37,444 nt of DNA from JANXZO01 sp964355115. Lineage in GTDB: Bacteria > Bacteroidota > Bacteroidia > Bacteroidales > FEN-979. Within the stretch, counting starts at the first letter, position 1. Every line of letters begins with the position of its first letter. The DNA lies in NCBI GenBank assembly GCA_964355115.1, contig CAYHCQ010000011.1, positions 1 to 37,444 on the forward strand, written 5' to 3'. The notes beneath the pieces are model-generated. The model did no database searches. It had not been told where the DNA came from and saw only the letters and a program-made list of their open reading frames with translations. Below are positions 7,479 to 15,475 of this stretch, one piece after another. Both the position numbers and the translations under genes were made by a program.

Positions 7479-8177
7479 ATGCAGCAGGGTGCAGATTTAA
7501 ACCCGTCACAGCGCGAGGAGGTCATCAGCTACCTGATGGAATTCCTTACCCGCGAACGAAGAGAGAAATTCATCGCCAACCTGGCCTGGCGTACCCGCTA
7601 TATCACCCTGGTACTCGAGGATATTTACCAGTCGCACAATGCCAGTGCTGTACTGAGAACCTGTGACTGTTTCGGCATACAGGATGTCCACATTATCGAA
7701 AACCATAATAAATATGAAGTCAACCCCGATGTTGCCCTCGGTGCCACCAAATGGCTTACGCTGCATAAGTACGATGCTCCGGGCGACAATACCGTCGCCT
7801 GCCTGAACCGTTTAAAACAGGAAGGTTACCGCATTTATGCCACCACACCTCACGAAGAGGATGTAACCCCGGAAACTCTGCCTCTCGGCAATAAAATTGC
7901 GCTTGTTTTCGGGACCGAATTACAGGGATTGACACCAACCGCTATGGAGATGGCCGACGGGTTTGTCAGGATTCCGATGTTCGGCTTCACCGAGAGTCTG
8001 AACATCAGTGTTTCAGCCGCGATTTTCATGCAGAACATCACGGCCCGGCTTCGCAAATCTAATCATGACTGGAAACTCTCAACCCACGAACGCTCAGTGG
8101 TTTTGCTCGATTGGCTTAAGAACTCTATAAAAAAAGCCGACCTCCTGATTGAAGATTTCCTGGATAAAAAAACATAA
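7479..8177 (+). CDS. trmH: SpoU/TrmH-family RNA 2'-O-methyltransferase
   Basis: This 232-residue protein of the SPOUT (trefoil-knot) class most resembles TrmH, which methylates the ribose of G18 in the D-loop of tRNA. The three family motifs are present: motif 1 HNASAVLRTCDCFG (residues 53-66, with Asn54 and Arg60), motif 2 IALVFGTELQGLTPTAMEMAD (140-160) and motif 3 IPMFGFTESLNISVSAAI (165-182), which bind S-adenosylmethionine. Length agrees with TrmH (about 229 residues in E. coli), and the protein lacks the N-terminal L30e-like substrate domain of RlmB/TsnR. The assignment to tRNA G18 is by similarity; other ribose targets cannot be excluded. It is transcribed divergently from the TPR gene. 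Confidence 0.88.
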   Translation: MQQGADLNPSQREEVISYLMEFLTRERREKFIANLAWRTRYITLVLEDIYQSHNASAVLRTCDCFGIQDVHIIENHNKYEVNPDVALGATKWLTLHKYDAPGDNTVACLNRLKQEGYRIYATTPHEEDVTPETLPLGNKIALVFGTELQGLTPTAMEMADGFVRIPMFGFTESLNISVSAAIFMQNITARLRKSNHDWKLSTHERSVVLLDWLKNSIKKADLLIEDFLDKKT

Positions 8178-8185
8178 TGTCCATG

Positions 8186-8214
8186 TTGTTTCTGTCCATT
8201 TTTTGATACCTTTG
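8186..8214 (+). promoter_or_regulatory. Promoter for THX/rsmG (-33 TTG, -7 TACCTTTG)
   Basis: TTG (8186-8188), an 18-nt spacer and TACCTTTG (8207-8214) fit the Bacteroidota consensus. The box lies 31 nt before the THX start codon. Confidence 0.65.
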
Positions 8215-8245
8215 CTTGTTAACGTGAAAATAAAACAATTTTACT

Positions 8246-8539
8246 ATGGGAAAAGGAGATAAAAAATCAAAGCGTGGCAAAATTGTCATTGGATCCTTTG
8301 GTGTAAGAAGATCGAAAAAGAAGAAGAAAAATACCCCGTCTGCAAAGAGCCTGGCAGAAGCTAAACCTAAGAAAAGCGCTCCGGAAATCCTGATCCCGGT
8401 TCCTGAGCCGATGGTTGAAACTCATGTTGCAGAAGATGCCGCAAAAAAAACTGCAGTCAAAAAAACAGCTAAGAAGGTTGCTGAAGGCGGCGAAGAAAAG
8501 CCCAAGGCCGCAAAAACAAAGAAGAAAGAAGCTGAATAA
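8246..8539 (+). CDS. 30S ribosomal protein THX with long basic C-terminal tail
   Basis: The N-terminus MGKGDKKSKRGKIVIGSFG matches the Thermus THX peptide (MGKGDRRTRRGKIWRGTYG), a very small protein that sits in the head of the 30S subunit. Unlike the roughly 27-residue Thermus protein, this one has 97 residues. After a lysine block (RRSKKKKKNTP) there is a Pro/Glu-containing linker and a Lys/Ala-rich tail (about residues 65-97, with TAVKKTAKKVAEGG). Such tails resemble those of histone H1-like proteins and may bind rRNA or DNA (inference). It has a good promoter and forms an operon with rsmG, whose start overlaps its stop codon region. A small DNA-binding protein is an alternative, but the N-terminus favours THX. 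Confidence 0.82.
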   Translation: MGKGDKKSKRGKIVIGSFGVRRSKKKKKNTPSAKSLAEAKPKKSAPEILIPVPEPMVETHVAEDAAKKTAVKKTAKKVAEGGEEKPKAAKTKKKEAE

Positions 8540-9161
8540 CCTCATTGGCAGATATTTCCCTGACCTTACCCCGGTGCAGCACCGGCAGATGACTCTGCTC
8601 GGGGAGCTCTACACGGAATGGAATGCCAAAATCAATGTTATTTCACGCAAGGATATCAGCCATTTATACCTTCACCATATTCTTCATTCACTCAGTGTCG
8701 CCCGCCTGATCAGTTTCAGACCAGGAACCATGGTTATGGATGCCGGCACGGGGGGTGGCTTCCCTGGCATCCCGCTGGCAATAATGTTTCCCGAAACCCA
8801 TTTTACGCTGGTAGATTCTATCGGAAAAAAAATAAAAGTGGTGGAAGCCGTAGCAGCAGGCACAGAACTTCAGAACGTCACAGCCTTGAATGCCCGGCTT
8901 GAGGCAGTCGCAGGAGAATTCGATTTCATTACCGGACGGGCAGTTTCGAATCTCGCTCTTTTCGTGAACATGCTGAGTCGTAAAGTCAAAAAGAAAAACA
9001 GCAACAAAATCCCCAACGGCATCCTCTACCTGACCGGGGGAGACACCGGCCAGGAACTTGCGGGTTTAAAGGCAAAAACAGCATCTGTAACCATCAGCGA
9101 ATATTTTCAGGAAGAGTATTTCACGGCCAAAAAACTGGTACATATCCACTCCTTCAGGTAG
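8532..9161 (+). CDS. rsmG: 16S rRNA (guanine527-N7)-methyltransferase RsmG
   Basis: RsmG methylates N7 of G527 in 16S rRNA; its loss gives low-level streptomycin resistance. The frame shows the family order: YFPDLTPVQ at the N-terminus, LYTEWNAKINVISRKD, HHILHSLSVARL, SAM-binding motif I MDAGTGGGFPGIPLA, LVDSIGKKIKVV, and FITGRAVSNLALF. The start is unusual. No ATG, GTG or TTG lies between the TTG at 8478, inside THX, and the conserved N-terminus. Bacteroides RsmG, as I recall it, begins only six residues before the YFP motif; the CTG at 8532 falls seven codons before it and gives 209 residues, the normal length. CTG overlaps the THX stop region (TAA at 8537-8539), suggesting translational coupling. 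TTG 8478 or ATG 8415 would add basic residues without homology. Confidence 0.9.
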   Translation: MNNLIGRYFPDLTPVQHRQMTLLGELYTEWNAKINVISRKDISHLYLHHILHSLSVARLISFRPGTMVMDAGTGGGFPGIPLAIMFPETHFTLVDSIGKKIKVVEAVAAGTELQNVTALNARLEAVAGEFDFITGRAVSNLALFVNMLSRKVKKKNSNKIPNGILYLTGGDTGQELAGLKAKTASVTISEYFQEEYFTAKKLVHIHSFR

Positions 9162-9283
9162 ACACCGGCATTCGCAATGCCCCTCCCCTAACAAAAGTTG
9201 GCAGGTGCTTGGTTGTTTGCCCAATTTTTCGTTATTTCGCCTTTTCAACTCAATTTCTTACTAACCAATTTAAATCAGGTTTT

Positions 9284-11359
9284 ATGGCCGAACAGAAGAA
9301 ATTTATTCCTTTCATCTCTCCCGAGACAAACATGAAAGAGTTTACGGTTCGAGCGCTGATCATTGGCCTCTTTTTTGCCGTCATTCTTGGCGCCGCCAAT
9401 GCTTACCTCGGATTAAAAGCCGGTATGACCATCGCCGCAACATATCCTGCAGCTGTGCTTGGAATGGCCATTTTACGGCTCATGAAAGGCTCCATCCTCG
9501 AAGAAAATTTCACCCGTACCGTTGGATCCATTGGAGAATCGGTTGCAGCCGGAGCCATTTTCACCCTGCCGGCATTTTTCGTTTCTGGTATCTGGTCGGA
9601 ATTTTTTACCGTAGGGCATTACATTACCTCATCGCTGATCCTTATTGCAGGCGGTATCCTGGGTATCATGTTCGTTGCCTTGCTTCGCCGGGTGATGGTC
9701 GAAGACGCTGAACTTCCCTTTCCGGAATCCACTGCTGCTGCAGAAATTCACAAAGCCGGCCAGGGCTCCTCGGGCGGATCGAAATTCCTCTTCTGGGCCA
9801 TGGGCCTTGGTGCACTCATCAAGATACTGGGTGAATTGAAACTGTTCCAGTACCTGTGGGAAAAATTCATCACCTTCGGGAACCAGGTCATCACCGGTAC
9901 CGTTTTCAAAGGCGAAGGCGGCATGCTGCTCAGTTCGCCGGGTGTAAGCCCCGCTTACATGGGTGTTGGTTACATCATCGGCCCGAAACTTGGAGCACTG
10001 AACTTCAGCGGGGGTATTCTCGCCTGGGGACTCATGGCCCCTATGATCATGTATTTCCTAATGCCCGGGATTAATTTCCAGGATTGGGCGGCTTTTCTGA
10101 TGGGAAGCGATCCTACTCTCACAATGGATGCCGCGATGCAAAAGGTAACTGACCCCACTTACCAGATCAACCAGATATGGAAATTTATCGTCAGGCCTAT
10201 CGCCATCGGCGGGATGCTTGTAAGCGCCGGATACACCCTTTTCAAAATGCGCAAGAGCCTGTCCACCGGTATTGCAAGGTCGGTAAAGGATGTTAAAAAA
10301 GCTGCTTCCGGAGTTGAGCATAATGTTCCGAGAAATGAAAAAGATATCAGCTTCAGCTGGATCATGGTCGGTATCGCTTTTGTTGCCCTTCTCACCTTCG
10401 CGATAACCTATTTCATCTTTGAAACCAACCTCCTCATTGCAATTGTCGCCTCCACGGTGATGATCATCCTTGCCTTCTTCTTTGCTTCAGTTTCAGGCTA
10501 CCTGGTAGGCATCATGGGATCAAGCAATAACCCGATCAGCGGGCTTACACTTACAGCTCTTGTGGTCACCGCGCTTATTCTCGTTGCCCTGGGTGTACAG
10601 GGAAATTCAGGCGTTGCCACGGTTCTCGGAGTTGCTGCCATCGTTTGCGTTTCTGCAGCTGTGGCCGGCGAAATGCTGCAGGATCTGAAGGCAGGCCACA
10701 TTCTTGGAGGTACCCCCTGGAGAATGCAGGTAGGTGACATCCTTGGTGTTATCCTCGCCGGCGCCGTGATGTTCGTCGTGCTCGCTTTCCTGAACGACGG
10801 AGACATCGCCAGTGGTAAAAATCTCGGTTACCAGGGTGGTTTTGGCAGCAAGAACCTGTCGGCCCCCCAGGCCAGCCTCATGGCCATCCTCTCCCGGGGT
10901 ATTGTGCAGGGACAGATGGCCTGGCCGCTTATCATTGCCGGTATGCTTATGGGCGTCGCCTTCATCCTGATGCAGGTGAAAAGTCCGATGCTGGTCAGCG
11001 TTGGCATGTACCTTCCCATCGAAACAACCTTCGCCATCTTTGTCGGTGGTTTGATCAAGGGTGCTGTTGATATGTACTCCGAAAAACGCAAACACAACGA
11101 AGCGCAGAAAGTCCGTGTTGAAAACACCGGTGTGCTGCTGGCTTCAGGAATGATTGCAGGGGAAGCCCTCATGGGACTGGTGATAGCCATCCTGGCGGTA
11201 TTCAACATCTTCCTATACCAATACTTCGTATTCTTCCAGAACCCCACCTTCTACATCAGTTTTGTGATTCTGGCCATCATTGCCTATGTCTTTATCCAGA
11301 TTCCTTTGAAGAATGCCGGGAAACCTGATGATCCGGCGCCTCCTGCTTCGGGCATGTAA
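9284..11359 (+). CDS. OPT-family oligopeptide transporter
   Basis: A 691-residue polytopic inner-membrane protein of the OPT superfamily, proton-coupled importers of small peptides or, in the YSL branch, metal chelates. After a short cytoplasmic N-terminus (MAEQKKFIPFISPE) the first helix holds the family signature NAYLGLKAGMTIAA; the conserved AELPFPESTAAAEI (about residues 143-156) and a matching second half (SSNNPISGLTLTALVV, GGTPWRMQVGDILG) follow, with many hydrophobic segments throughout. Length fits prokaryotic OPT proteins. I chose the ATG at 9284 because upstream codons to 9209 show no conservation. The PqqD-like gene follows after 3 nt and the PepD dipeptidase after that, which favours peptide rather than metal transport (inference). 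A weak promoter-like TTATTTCG sits near 9230. Confidence 0.93.
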   Translation: MAEQKKFIPFISPETNMKEFTVRALIIGLFFAVILGAANAYLGLKAGMTIAATYPAAVLGMAILRLMKGSILEENFTRTVGSIGESVAAGAIFTLPAFFVSGIWSEFFTVGHYITSSLILIAGGILGIMFVALLRRVMVEDAELPFPESTAAAEIHKAGQGSSGGSKFLFWAMGLGALIKILGELKLFQYLWEKFITFGNQVITGTVFKGEGGMLLSSPGVSPAYMGVGYIIGPKLGALNFSGGILAWGLMAPMIMYFLMPGINFQDWAAFLMGSDPTLTMDAAMQKVTDPTYQINQIWKFIVRPIAIGGMLVSAGYTLFKMRKSLSTGIARSVKDVKKAASGVEHNVPRNEKDISFSWIMVGIAFVALLTFAITYFIFETNLLIAIVASTVMIILAFFFASVSGYLVGIMGSSNNPISGLTLTALVVTALILVALGVQGNSGVATVLGVAAIVCVSAAVAGEMLQDLKAGHILGGTPWRMQVGDILGVILAGAVMFVVLAFLNDGDIASGKNLGYQGGFGSKNLSAPQASLMAILSRGIVQGQMAWPLIIAGMLMGVAFILMQVKSPMLVSVGMYLPIETTFAIFVGGLIKGAVDMYSEKRKHNEAQKVRVENTGVLLASGMIAGEALMGLVIAILAVFNIFLYQYFVFFQNPTFYISFVILAIIAYVFIQIPLKNAGKPDDPAPPASGM

Positions 11360-11362
11360 ACC

Positions 11363-11755
11363 ATGAATTTTTTCAAACGCAGGAAAATTCTTAAAAAGGC
11401 CAACTTCCTCGATCTTACGCCAGTACGTAGGATCGGGGAAGAACCTTTGGATGAAACCCGCATCAGCCTGCTGATGCCCAGGTTTAAGAACAAGTACACC
11501 TCTGCGATGTTCCAGCCCCGCTCAAAAGACCATTTCATCAGGATCAAACTGGATGCCTTCGGATCGATGACATGGATGCTTATCGACGGGCAAACAACCG
11601 TCGCAGGAATTGCAGAAGAGCTGAATATCAGCCATCCTGACAAGCTCCAGCCACCCGGCGAAACCCCTGAAAGGGTTACAAAATTTCTCGCGATGCTATA
11701 CCAGCAGCGCTATATCTCGTTCCGTGAAATAATGGATCGGGAAGCTGCCAAATGA
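11363..11755 (+). CDS. PqqD-family protein (RRE-like fold), stand-alone
   Basis: A 130-residue protein whose last 80 residues match the PqqD family: IRIKLDAFGSMTWMLIDGQ, then TVAGIAEELN, and the final helix ERVTKFLAMLYQQRYISF. In PqqD and RiPP recognition elements this winged-helix fold binds a leader peptide and hands it to a modifying enzyme. The N-terminus (1-45) is basic and shows the LDLTPVR start of PqqD-like proteins found alone in Bacteroidota. No radical-SAM enzyme or precursor peptide is seen in the window, so a role in RiPP synthesis is unsupported. It starts 3 nt after the OPT stop, so the two are surely co-transcribed; a link to the transporter or its peptides is inferred. pepD, downstream, has its own promoter box. 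Confidence 0.78.
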   Translation: MNFFKRRKILKKANFLDLTPVRRIGEEPLDETRISLLMPRFKNKYTSAMFQPRSKDHFIRIKLDAFGSMTWMLIDGQTTVAGIAEELNISHPDKLQPPGETPERVTKFLAMLYQQRYISFREIMDREAAK

Positions 11756-11764
11756 TTTTTTTTG

Positions 11765-11772
11765 TACCTTTG
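11765..11772 (+). promoter_or_regulatory. Putative -7 box for pepD (TACCTTTG)
   Basis: TACCTTTG fits TAnnTTTG, lies 10 nt after the PqqD-like stop and 34 nt before the pepD ATG. It suggests pepD can be transcribed apart from the OPT operon. Confidence 0.5.
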
Positions 11773-11806
11773 AAGCGTACGAACATACAATAACCACAAT
11801 AATATT

Positions 11807-13267
11807 ATGAGCAACGACATCCGCAATCTCGAACCCAAAGACCTGTGGAAGAATTTCTACAGTCTCACCCGGATCCCCCGGCCTTCCAAGCATGAAGTAA
11901 AAATCCAGGAATTCATGATCGCCTTTGGCAAAAACCTTGGGCTTGAAACAATTACCGATGAGGTGGGCAATGTAATCATCCGCAAACCGGCCACCCCCGG
12001 CATGGAAAACCGCAAAGGTGTGATCCTCCAGGGTCACCTTGATATGGTTCCTCAGAAAAACAGCGATAAGGTGCATGATTTTACCACCGATCCCATCGAT
12101 GCCCATGTTGACGGCGAATGGGTAAAAGCTACCGGAACAACCCTGGGTGCCGATAATGGCATGGGCGTTGCCGCAACCATGGCTGTTCTCGAAGCCAAAG
12201 ACATGGTGCATGGACCCGTAGAGGCCCTGTTCACCTCTGATGAGGAGACTGGCATGACGGGTGCAACCAACCTGAAACCGGGCATCCTTAAAGGGGATAT
12301 ACTTATTAATATGGACTCCGAAGACGAAGGCGAACTATATATCGGCTGCGCCGGCGGAACTAATGGTAATTTTAAATTCAACTACTCCGAAGTGGAGGTT
12401 CCGGCCGGCCATGTTGCCTGCAAGATAAGCCTCACCGGACTAAAAGGCGGTCACAGCGGTGTCGATATTCACCTCGGCCGCGGCAATGCCAACAAGGTAA
12501 TGAACCGTTTCCTCTGGCATGCTGCAAAAAAACATGGACTCCGGCTCGCTTCAATTGACGGCGGCAGTCTGCGCAATGCCATTCCCCGTGAGGCCTTTGC
12601 CATTGTTACAGTTCCCGCGGAACAGGCCGAATGGCTGGTAAAATGTCTGAATTTATATGAGCAGAAGATCAGAAAAGAGCTGGCAGCTGTTGAGCCCGAC
12701 ATAAAGATGGAAGCAACTCCGGCCGATCTGCCCAAATCAGTCATCGATGAGGCGACACAGAAAAACCTGCTGGATGCCATTTACGCCTGCCCCAATGGAG
12801 TGATGCGAATGAGCAACGAAATGCCCGGACTGGTGGAGACCTCTACCAATCTTGCCATTGTGAAGTCGGAAAACGGACAAATCCGGATACAGTGTCTGCT
12901 CAGAAGCTCTGTCGACTCTGCCAAAGACGACCTGGAGCAGATGATGCAGTGCGTTTTCGAGATGGCCGGAGCCAGCTATGTTTTCGATGGGAAATACCCC
13001 GGCTGGAAACCAAATCCTGACTCCGCGATCCTGAAGACAATGCAGGATATTTACAACAGGAAATTCGGAAACATTCCCGAAATCAAGGCAATCCATGCCG
13101 GTCTCGAATGCGGAATTCTCGGAGGAGCCTATCCCAACTGGGACATGATCTCCTTTGGCCCGACCATCCGCTACCCGCACTCACCGGATGAAAAGGTAAA
13201 CATCGCCACAGTCCAAAAATTCTGGGATTTCCTGGTTGCAACACTGAAGGATATTCCTGTAAAATAA
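11807..13267 (+). CDS. pepD: Aminoacyl-histidine dipeptidase (M20 peptidase D)
   Basis: This 486-residue cytoplasmic di-zinc peptidase cleaves Xaa-His and a broad range of other dipeptides. All metal and catalytic residues of the Vibrio PepD structure can be placed with a constant offset of three: His77 and Asp79 (QGHLDMVPQK), bridging Asp116 (TTLGADNGMG), catalytic Glu146 and ligand Glu147 (SDEETGMTGA), Asp170 (INMDSEDEGE) and His458 (TIRYPHSPDE). The dimerisation/lid insertion, starting around SLTGLKGGHSGVDIH, is also present. The length is that of full PepD. It follows the OPT transporter and PqqD-like gene, so it probably breaks down imported peptides. Its stop codon overlaps the start of the GH16 gene by one base (TAATG). 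Confidence 0.95.
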   Translation: MSNDIRNLEPKDLWKNFYSLTRIPRPSKHEVKIQEFMIAFGKNLGLETITDEVGNVIIRKPATPGMENRKGVILQGHLDMVPQKNSDKVHDFTTDPIDAHVDGEWVKATGTTLGADNGMGVAATMAVLEAKDMVHGPVEALFTSDEETGMTGATNLKPGILKGDILINMDSEDEGELYIGCAGGTNGNFKFNYSEVEVPAGHVACKISLTGLKGGHSGVDIHLGRGNANKVMNRFLWHAAKKHGLRLASIDGGSLRNAIPREAFAIVTVPAEQAEWLVKCLNLYEQKIRKELAAVEPDIKMEATPADLPKSVIDEATQKNLLDAIYACPNGVMRMSNEMPGLVETSTNLAIVKSENGQIRIQCLLRSSVDSAKDDLEQMMQCVFEMAGASYVFDGKYPGWKPNPDSAILKTMQDIYNRKFGNIPEIKAIHAGLECGILGGAYPNWDMISFGPTIRYPHSPDEKVNIATVQKFWDFLVATLKDIPVK

Positions 13268-15120
13268 TGGCTCCCATGCGGAATCTGACGATCCGCTGCA
13301 TCTTCTTTTTTCTTCTCCTGTTTAATACAATTAATACGGGAGCACAGAATACACTTTTTGATATCATTTACTGCATTAACGGAGGGGAGAACAAATCGGT
13401 CGGGATCCCCTCCGTTGCATTTCCCAATCCTGTCGAAAAACCGGGATGGAACCTGATATTCGGCGATGAATTTTCGGGAACCAGCCTCGACGCGCTAAAA
13501 TGGAACCGGAGCACTCCGATCGATGACGGAAATGGAAGCTGCACCCGGAAATTTGCTGTAAATCCAGACAATATATACGTTTCAAATGGCAATGCGGTAA
13601 TCACCAATACCGCCGATGAACTCATTCCCGGCTGTCCCTTTTCATCGGGCGAGATCAAAACGATGAGTGTCAGAGATACTACGTTTAAAAGTACCTATTT
13701 TTATGCGAATGGATTCCTGGAGGCGCGGGTTAAACTTTATTCCATGCAGGGACAGGGTGCCGCCATGTGGTTGTGGGGCATTGGAGACCCTCTGAACCCT
13801 GGCGGACAGGGACCCTGGAATGAGATAGATGTGTTTGAACTCGATGGCGCCAATGCCAATATTGCCGACGGAACCTACCACTGGACATGGGATGGAAAAC
13901 ACACCTCCCAGATGCAGAATGTCTATCTCACGGAAGGGTCAGGCTTGTATGATCTTTCTGAAAACTGGACAACCTTCGCTTTGGAATGGAATGCAGATAC
14001 CATCCGCTGGTACATCAACAATGTACTGGTAAAAGAGCTCGACCTCCACAGGATACCTCCCTTCTGTCTTGAAGCCGGACACTACAGCCAGGCATTGGCC
14101 CCGTTCTGCCTGCGTTTCGGGACCGGCCCGAATACTGTGGGAAATATGACAAATCTTGCCAGGGCATCAGATCTTCCGCAATCGATGATGATCGATTACG
14201 TGAGAGTTTATAAAAAAACCGGTGAGAAGGCGACCCCCATCCTCACTACTGATGGGATCTCCCAGGTGTGCTTCGACACCCTTAACCCGCTACCGGTCGA
14301 AAAAATTCTCTGGACTCCATACTACCCGGAAGTGACCTACGAATGGTCATCGCCTTCGTTTGATATCAGTCCTTTGCCCGTCACAATTCCCCGACCGCCT
14401 GGCCGGATGCTGATCCGCTCAAAACCTGGTATCGCCCCAAACCAGTTCCACCCGGTTTACCTGAAAACAACCTTTCCGGGTAACCGTTCTGAATTTGACA
14501 CCCTCTTGATCTACCTGCCGACCACCCCTCCCCCCTTGCCTCAGAACAACTTCAGCGCCTCCCAGATCGACACGTTATGCTACTTCGAAATCCGGAAACC
14601 GCTTTCATCCCAAATTGAAGGAGCCGAATACAGTGTTGACGGCGGTGCTCTGTGGAAACTGGCAAGAGAGGCCGACACTCCTGACGGTTCATTTTTTTGC
14701 TTCGATACGATCAGGGCTGAATCAATGCTTACCTTTCGGTGGCGTGAATGGAATAGCTGCGGATTCTCCCCCGAACTGCAAACAACCTTTATTGCGCCGC
14801 CGCCTCAACCCGGCTGCAAATGGCCCCTTGGGACAGCTGAAAACAAACCAGGCCCGGGGATGGTTTCCGGAAAAACCATCTCCGTTTTACCGTGCCCTGT
14901 AAGTACTGAACTGACTGTCAATGTCGTTGGATCCGATCCGAATGACAACCAGCCTTGCCATCTCAGCATCTATGATGCTACGGGCAGGCTGCTGACCGGA
15001 AAACCCATCTTCCATGGCACCAACACCCTGGATATGAACCTGCTGAAACCCGGGTTTTTCTTTATCCTGATTACCTGTGGCAACGAAATCCTCTTTCACG
15101 GGAAGTGCATCAAACAATGA
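13267..15120 (+). CDS. Secreted GH16-family glucanase with divergent T9SS C-terminal domain
   Basis: A 617-residue exported protein with a signal peptide (1-27, ending TGAQ). The GH16 domain (about 60-320) opens with WNLIFGDEFSGTSLDALKW and ends IDYVRVYKK. It carries the catalytic motif NEIDVFE with nucleophile Glu186, Asp188 and acid/base Glu191, in the beta-bulge form found in laminarinases and related endo-beta-1,3(4)-glucanases and galactanases; the substrate cannot be told. A middle region (about 330-530) looks like Ig-type beta domains. The end (about 543-617) reads ISVLPCPVSTELTV and closes with a GFFFILI strand, a variant of the YPNPV type sorting signal in which YPNP has become LPCP. 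The ATG overlaps the pepD stop; Met4 at 13276 is a possible alternative. Confidence 0.87.
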   Translation: MAPMRNLTIRCIFFFLLLFNTINTGAQNTLFDIIYCINGGENKSVGIPSVAFPNPVEKPGWNLIFGDEFSGTSLDALKWNRSTPIDDGNGSCTRKFAVNPDNIYVSNGNAVITNTADELIPGCPFSSGEIKTMSVRDTTFKSTYFYANGFLEARVKLYSMQGQGAAMWLWGIGDPLNPGGQGPWNEIDVFELDGANANIADGTYHWTWDGKHTSQMQNVYLTEGSGLYDLSENWTTFALEWNADTIRWYINNVLVKELDLHRIPPFCLEAGHYSQALAPFCLRFGTGPNTVGNMTNLARASDLPQSMMIDYVRVYKKTGEKATPILTTDGISQVCFDTLNPLPVEKILWTPYYPEVTYEWSSPSFDISPLPVTIPRPPGRMLIRSKPGIAPNQFHPVYLKTTFPGNRSEFDTLLIYLPTTPPPLPQNNFSASQIDTLCYFEIRKPLSSQIEGAEYSVDGGALWKLAREADTPDGSFFCFDTIRAESMLTFRWREWNSCGFSPELQTTFIAPPPQPGCKWPLGTAENKPGPGMVSGKTISVLPCPVSTELTVNVVGSDPNDNQPCHLSIYDATGRLLTGKPIFHGTNTLDMNLLKPGFFFILITCGNEILFHGKCIKQ

Positions 15121-15142
15121 TTTCAAAGAGATGAAAATATTT

Positions 15143-15172
15143 TTTGTTATTTAGTTTTTTTCCGTACATTTG
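15143..15172 (+). promoter_or_regulatory. rpmH promoter (-33 TTTG, -7 TACATTTG)
   Basis: TTTG (15143-15146), an 18-nt spacer and TACATTTG (15165-15172) are a full match to the Bacteroidota promoter consensus, 24 nt before the rpmH ATG. Confidence 0.75.
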
Positions 15173-15195
15173 CAGTCCCAAAAAAAATTACCACA

Positions 15196-15357
15196 ATGAC
15201 AAAGAGAACATACCAGCCGTCGAACAGAAAGAGGAAGAACAAACATGGTTTCCGGGAAAGAATGGCAACTGCCAACGGCCGTAAAGTACTCGCAGCCAGA
15301 AGAGCTAAGGGCAGGAAGAAACTGACCGTATCCGATGAATACCTTGACAAGGAATAA
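15196..15357 (+). CDS. rpmH: 50S ribosomal protein L34
   Basis: This 53-residue, very basic protein reads MTKRTYQPSNRKRKNKHGFR and continues with ERMATANGRKVLAARRAKGR, which is the whole L34 family signature. L34 binds 23S rRNA in the large subunit. In many bacteria rpmH stands next to rnpA and dnaA near the origin; here it is alone, between a glucanase and a YfhO-like gene, as a one-gene unit with a full consensus promoter and its own terminator. The C-terminal TVSDEYLDKE extends beyond the 44-46 residues of proteobacterial L34, as is usual in Bacteroidota. Confidence 0.97.
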   Translation: MTKRTYQPSNRKRKNKHGFRERMATANGRKVLAARRAKGRKKLTVSDEYLDKE

Positions 15358-15411
15358 TATTTCTGTCATTGATCGGTAGGTTCAATCAGAATTATACGCA
15401 ATTTTGTATAG

Positions 15412-15443
15412 AAAAGAAGATAAGTTCATTATCTTCTTTTTTT
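15412..15443 (+). terminator. rpmH terminator
   Basis: AAAAGAAGATAA (15412-15423) and TTATCTTCTTTT (15429-15440) form a perfect 12-bp stem around loop GTTCA, followed by more T. It lies 54 nt after the L34 stop. The stem is A/T-rich and could work in both directions. Confidence 0.8.
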
Positions 15444-15475
15444 ATTTATACCCAATCAGATAATTATCCCCTCCT

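Noticed and set aside
11363..11755. RiPP biosynthesis cluster around the PqqD-like gene
   Set aside because: No radical-SAM maturase, precursor peptide or dedicated protease is present in the neighbouring genes.
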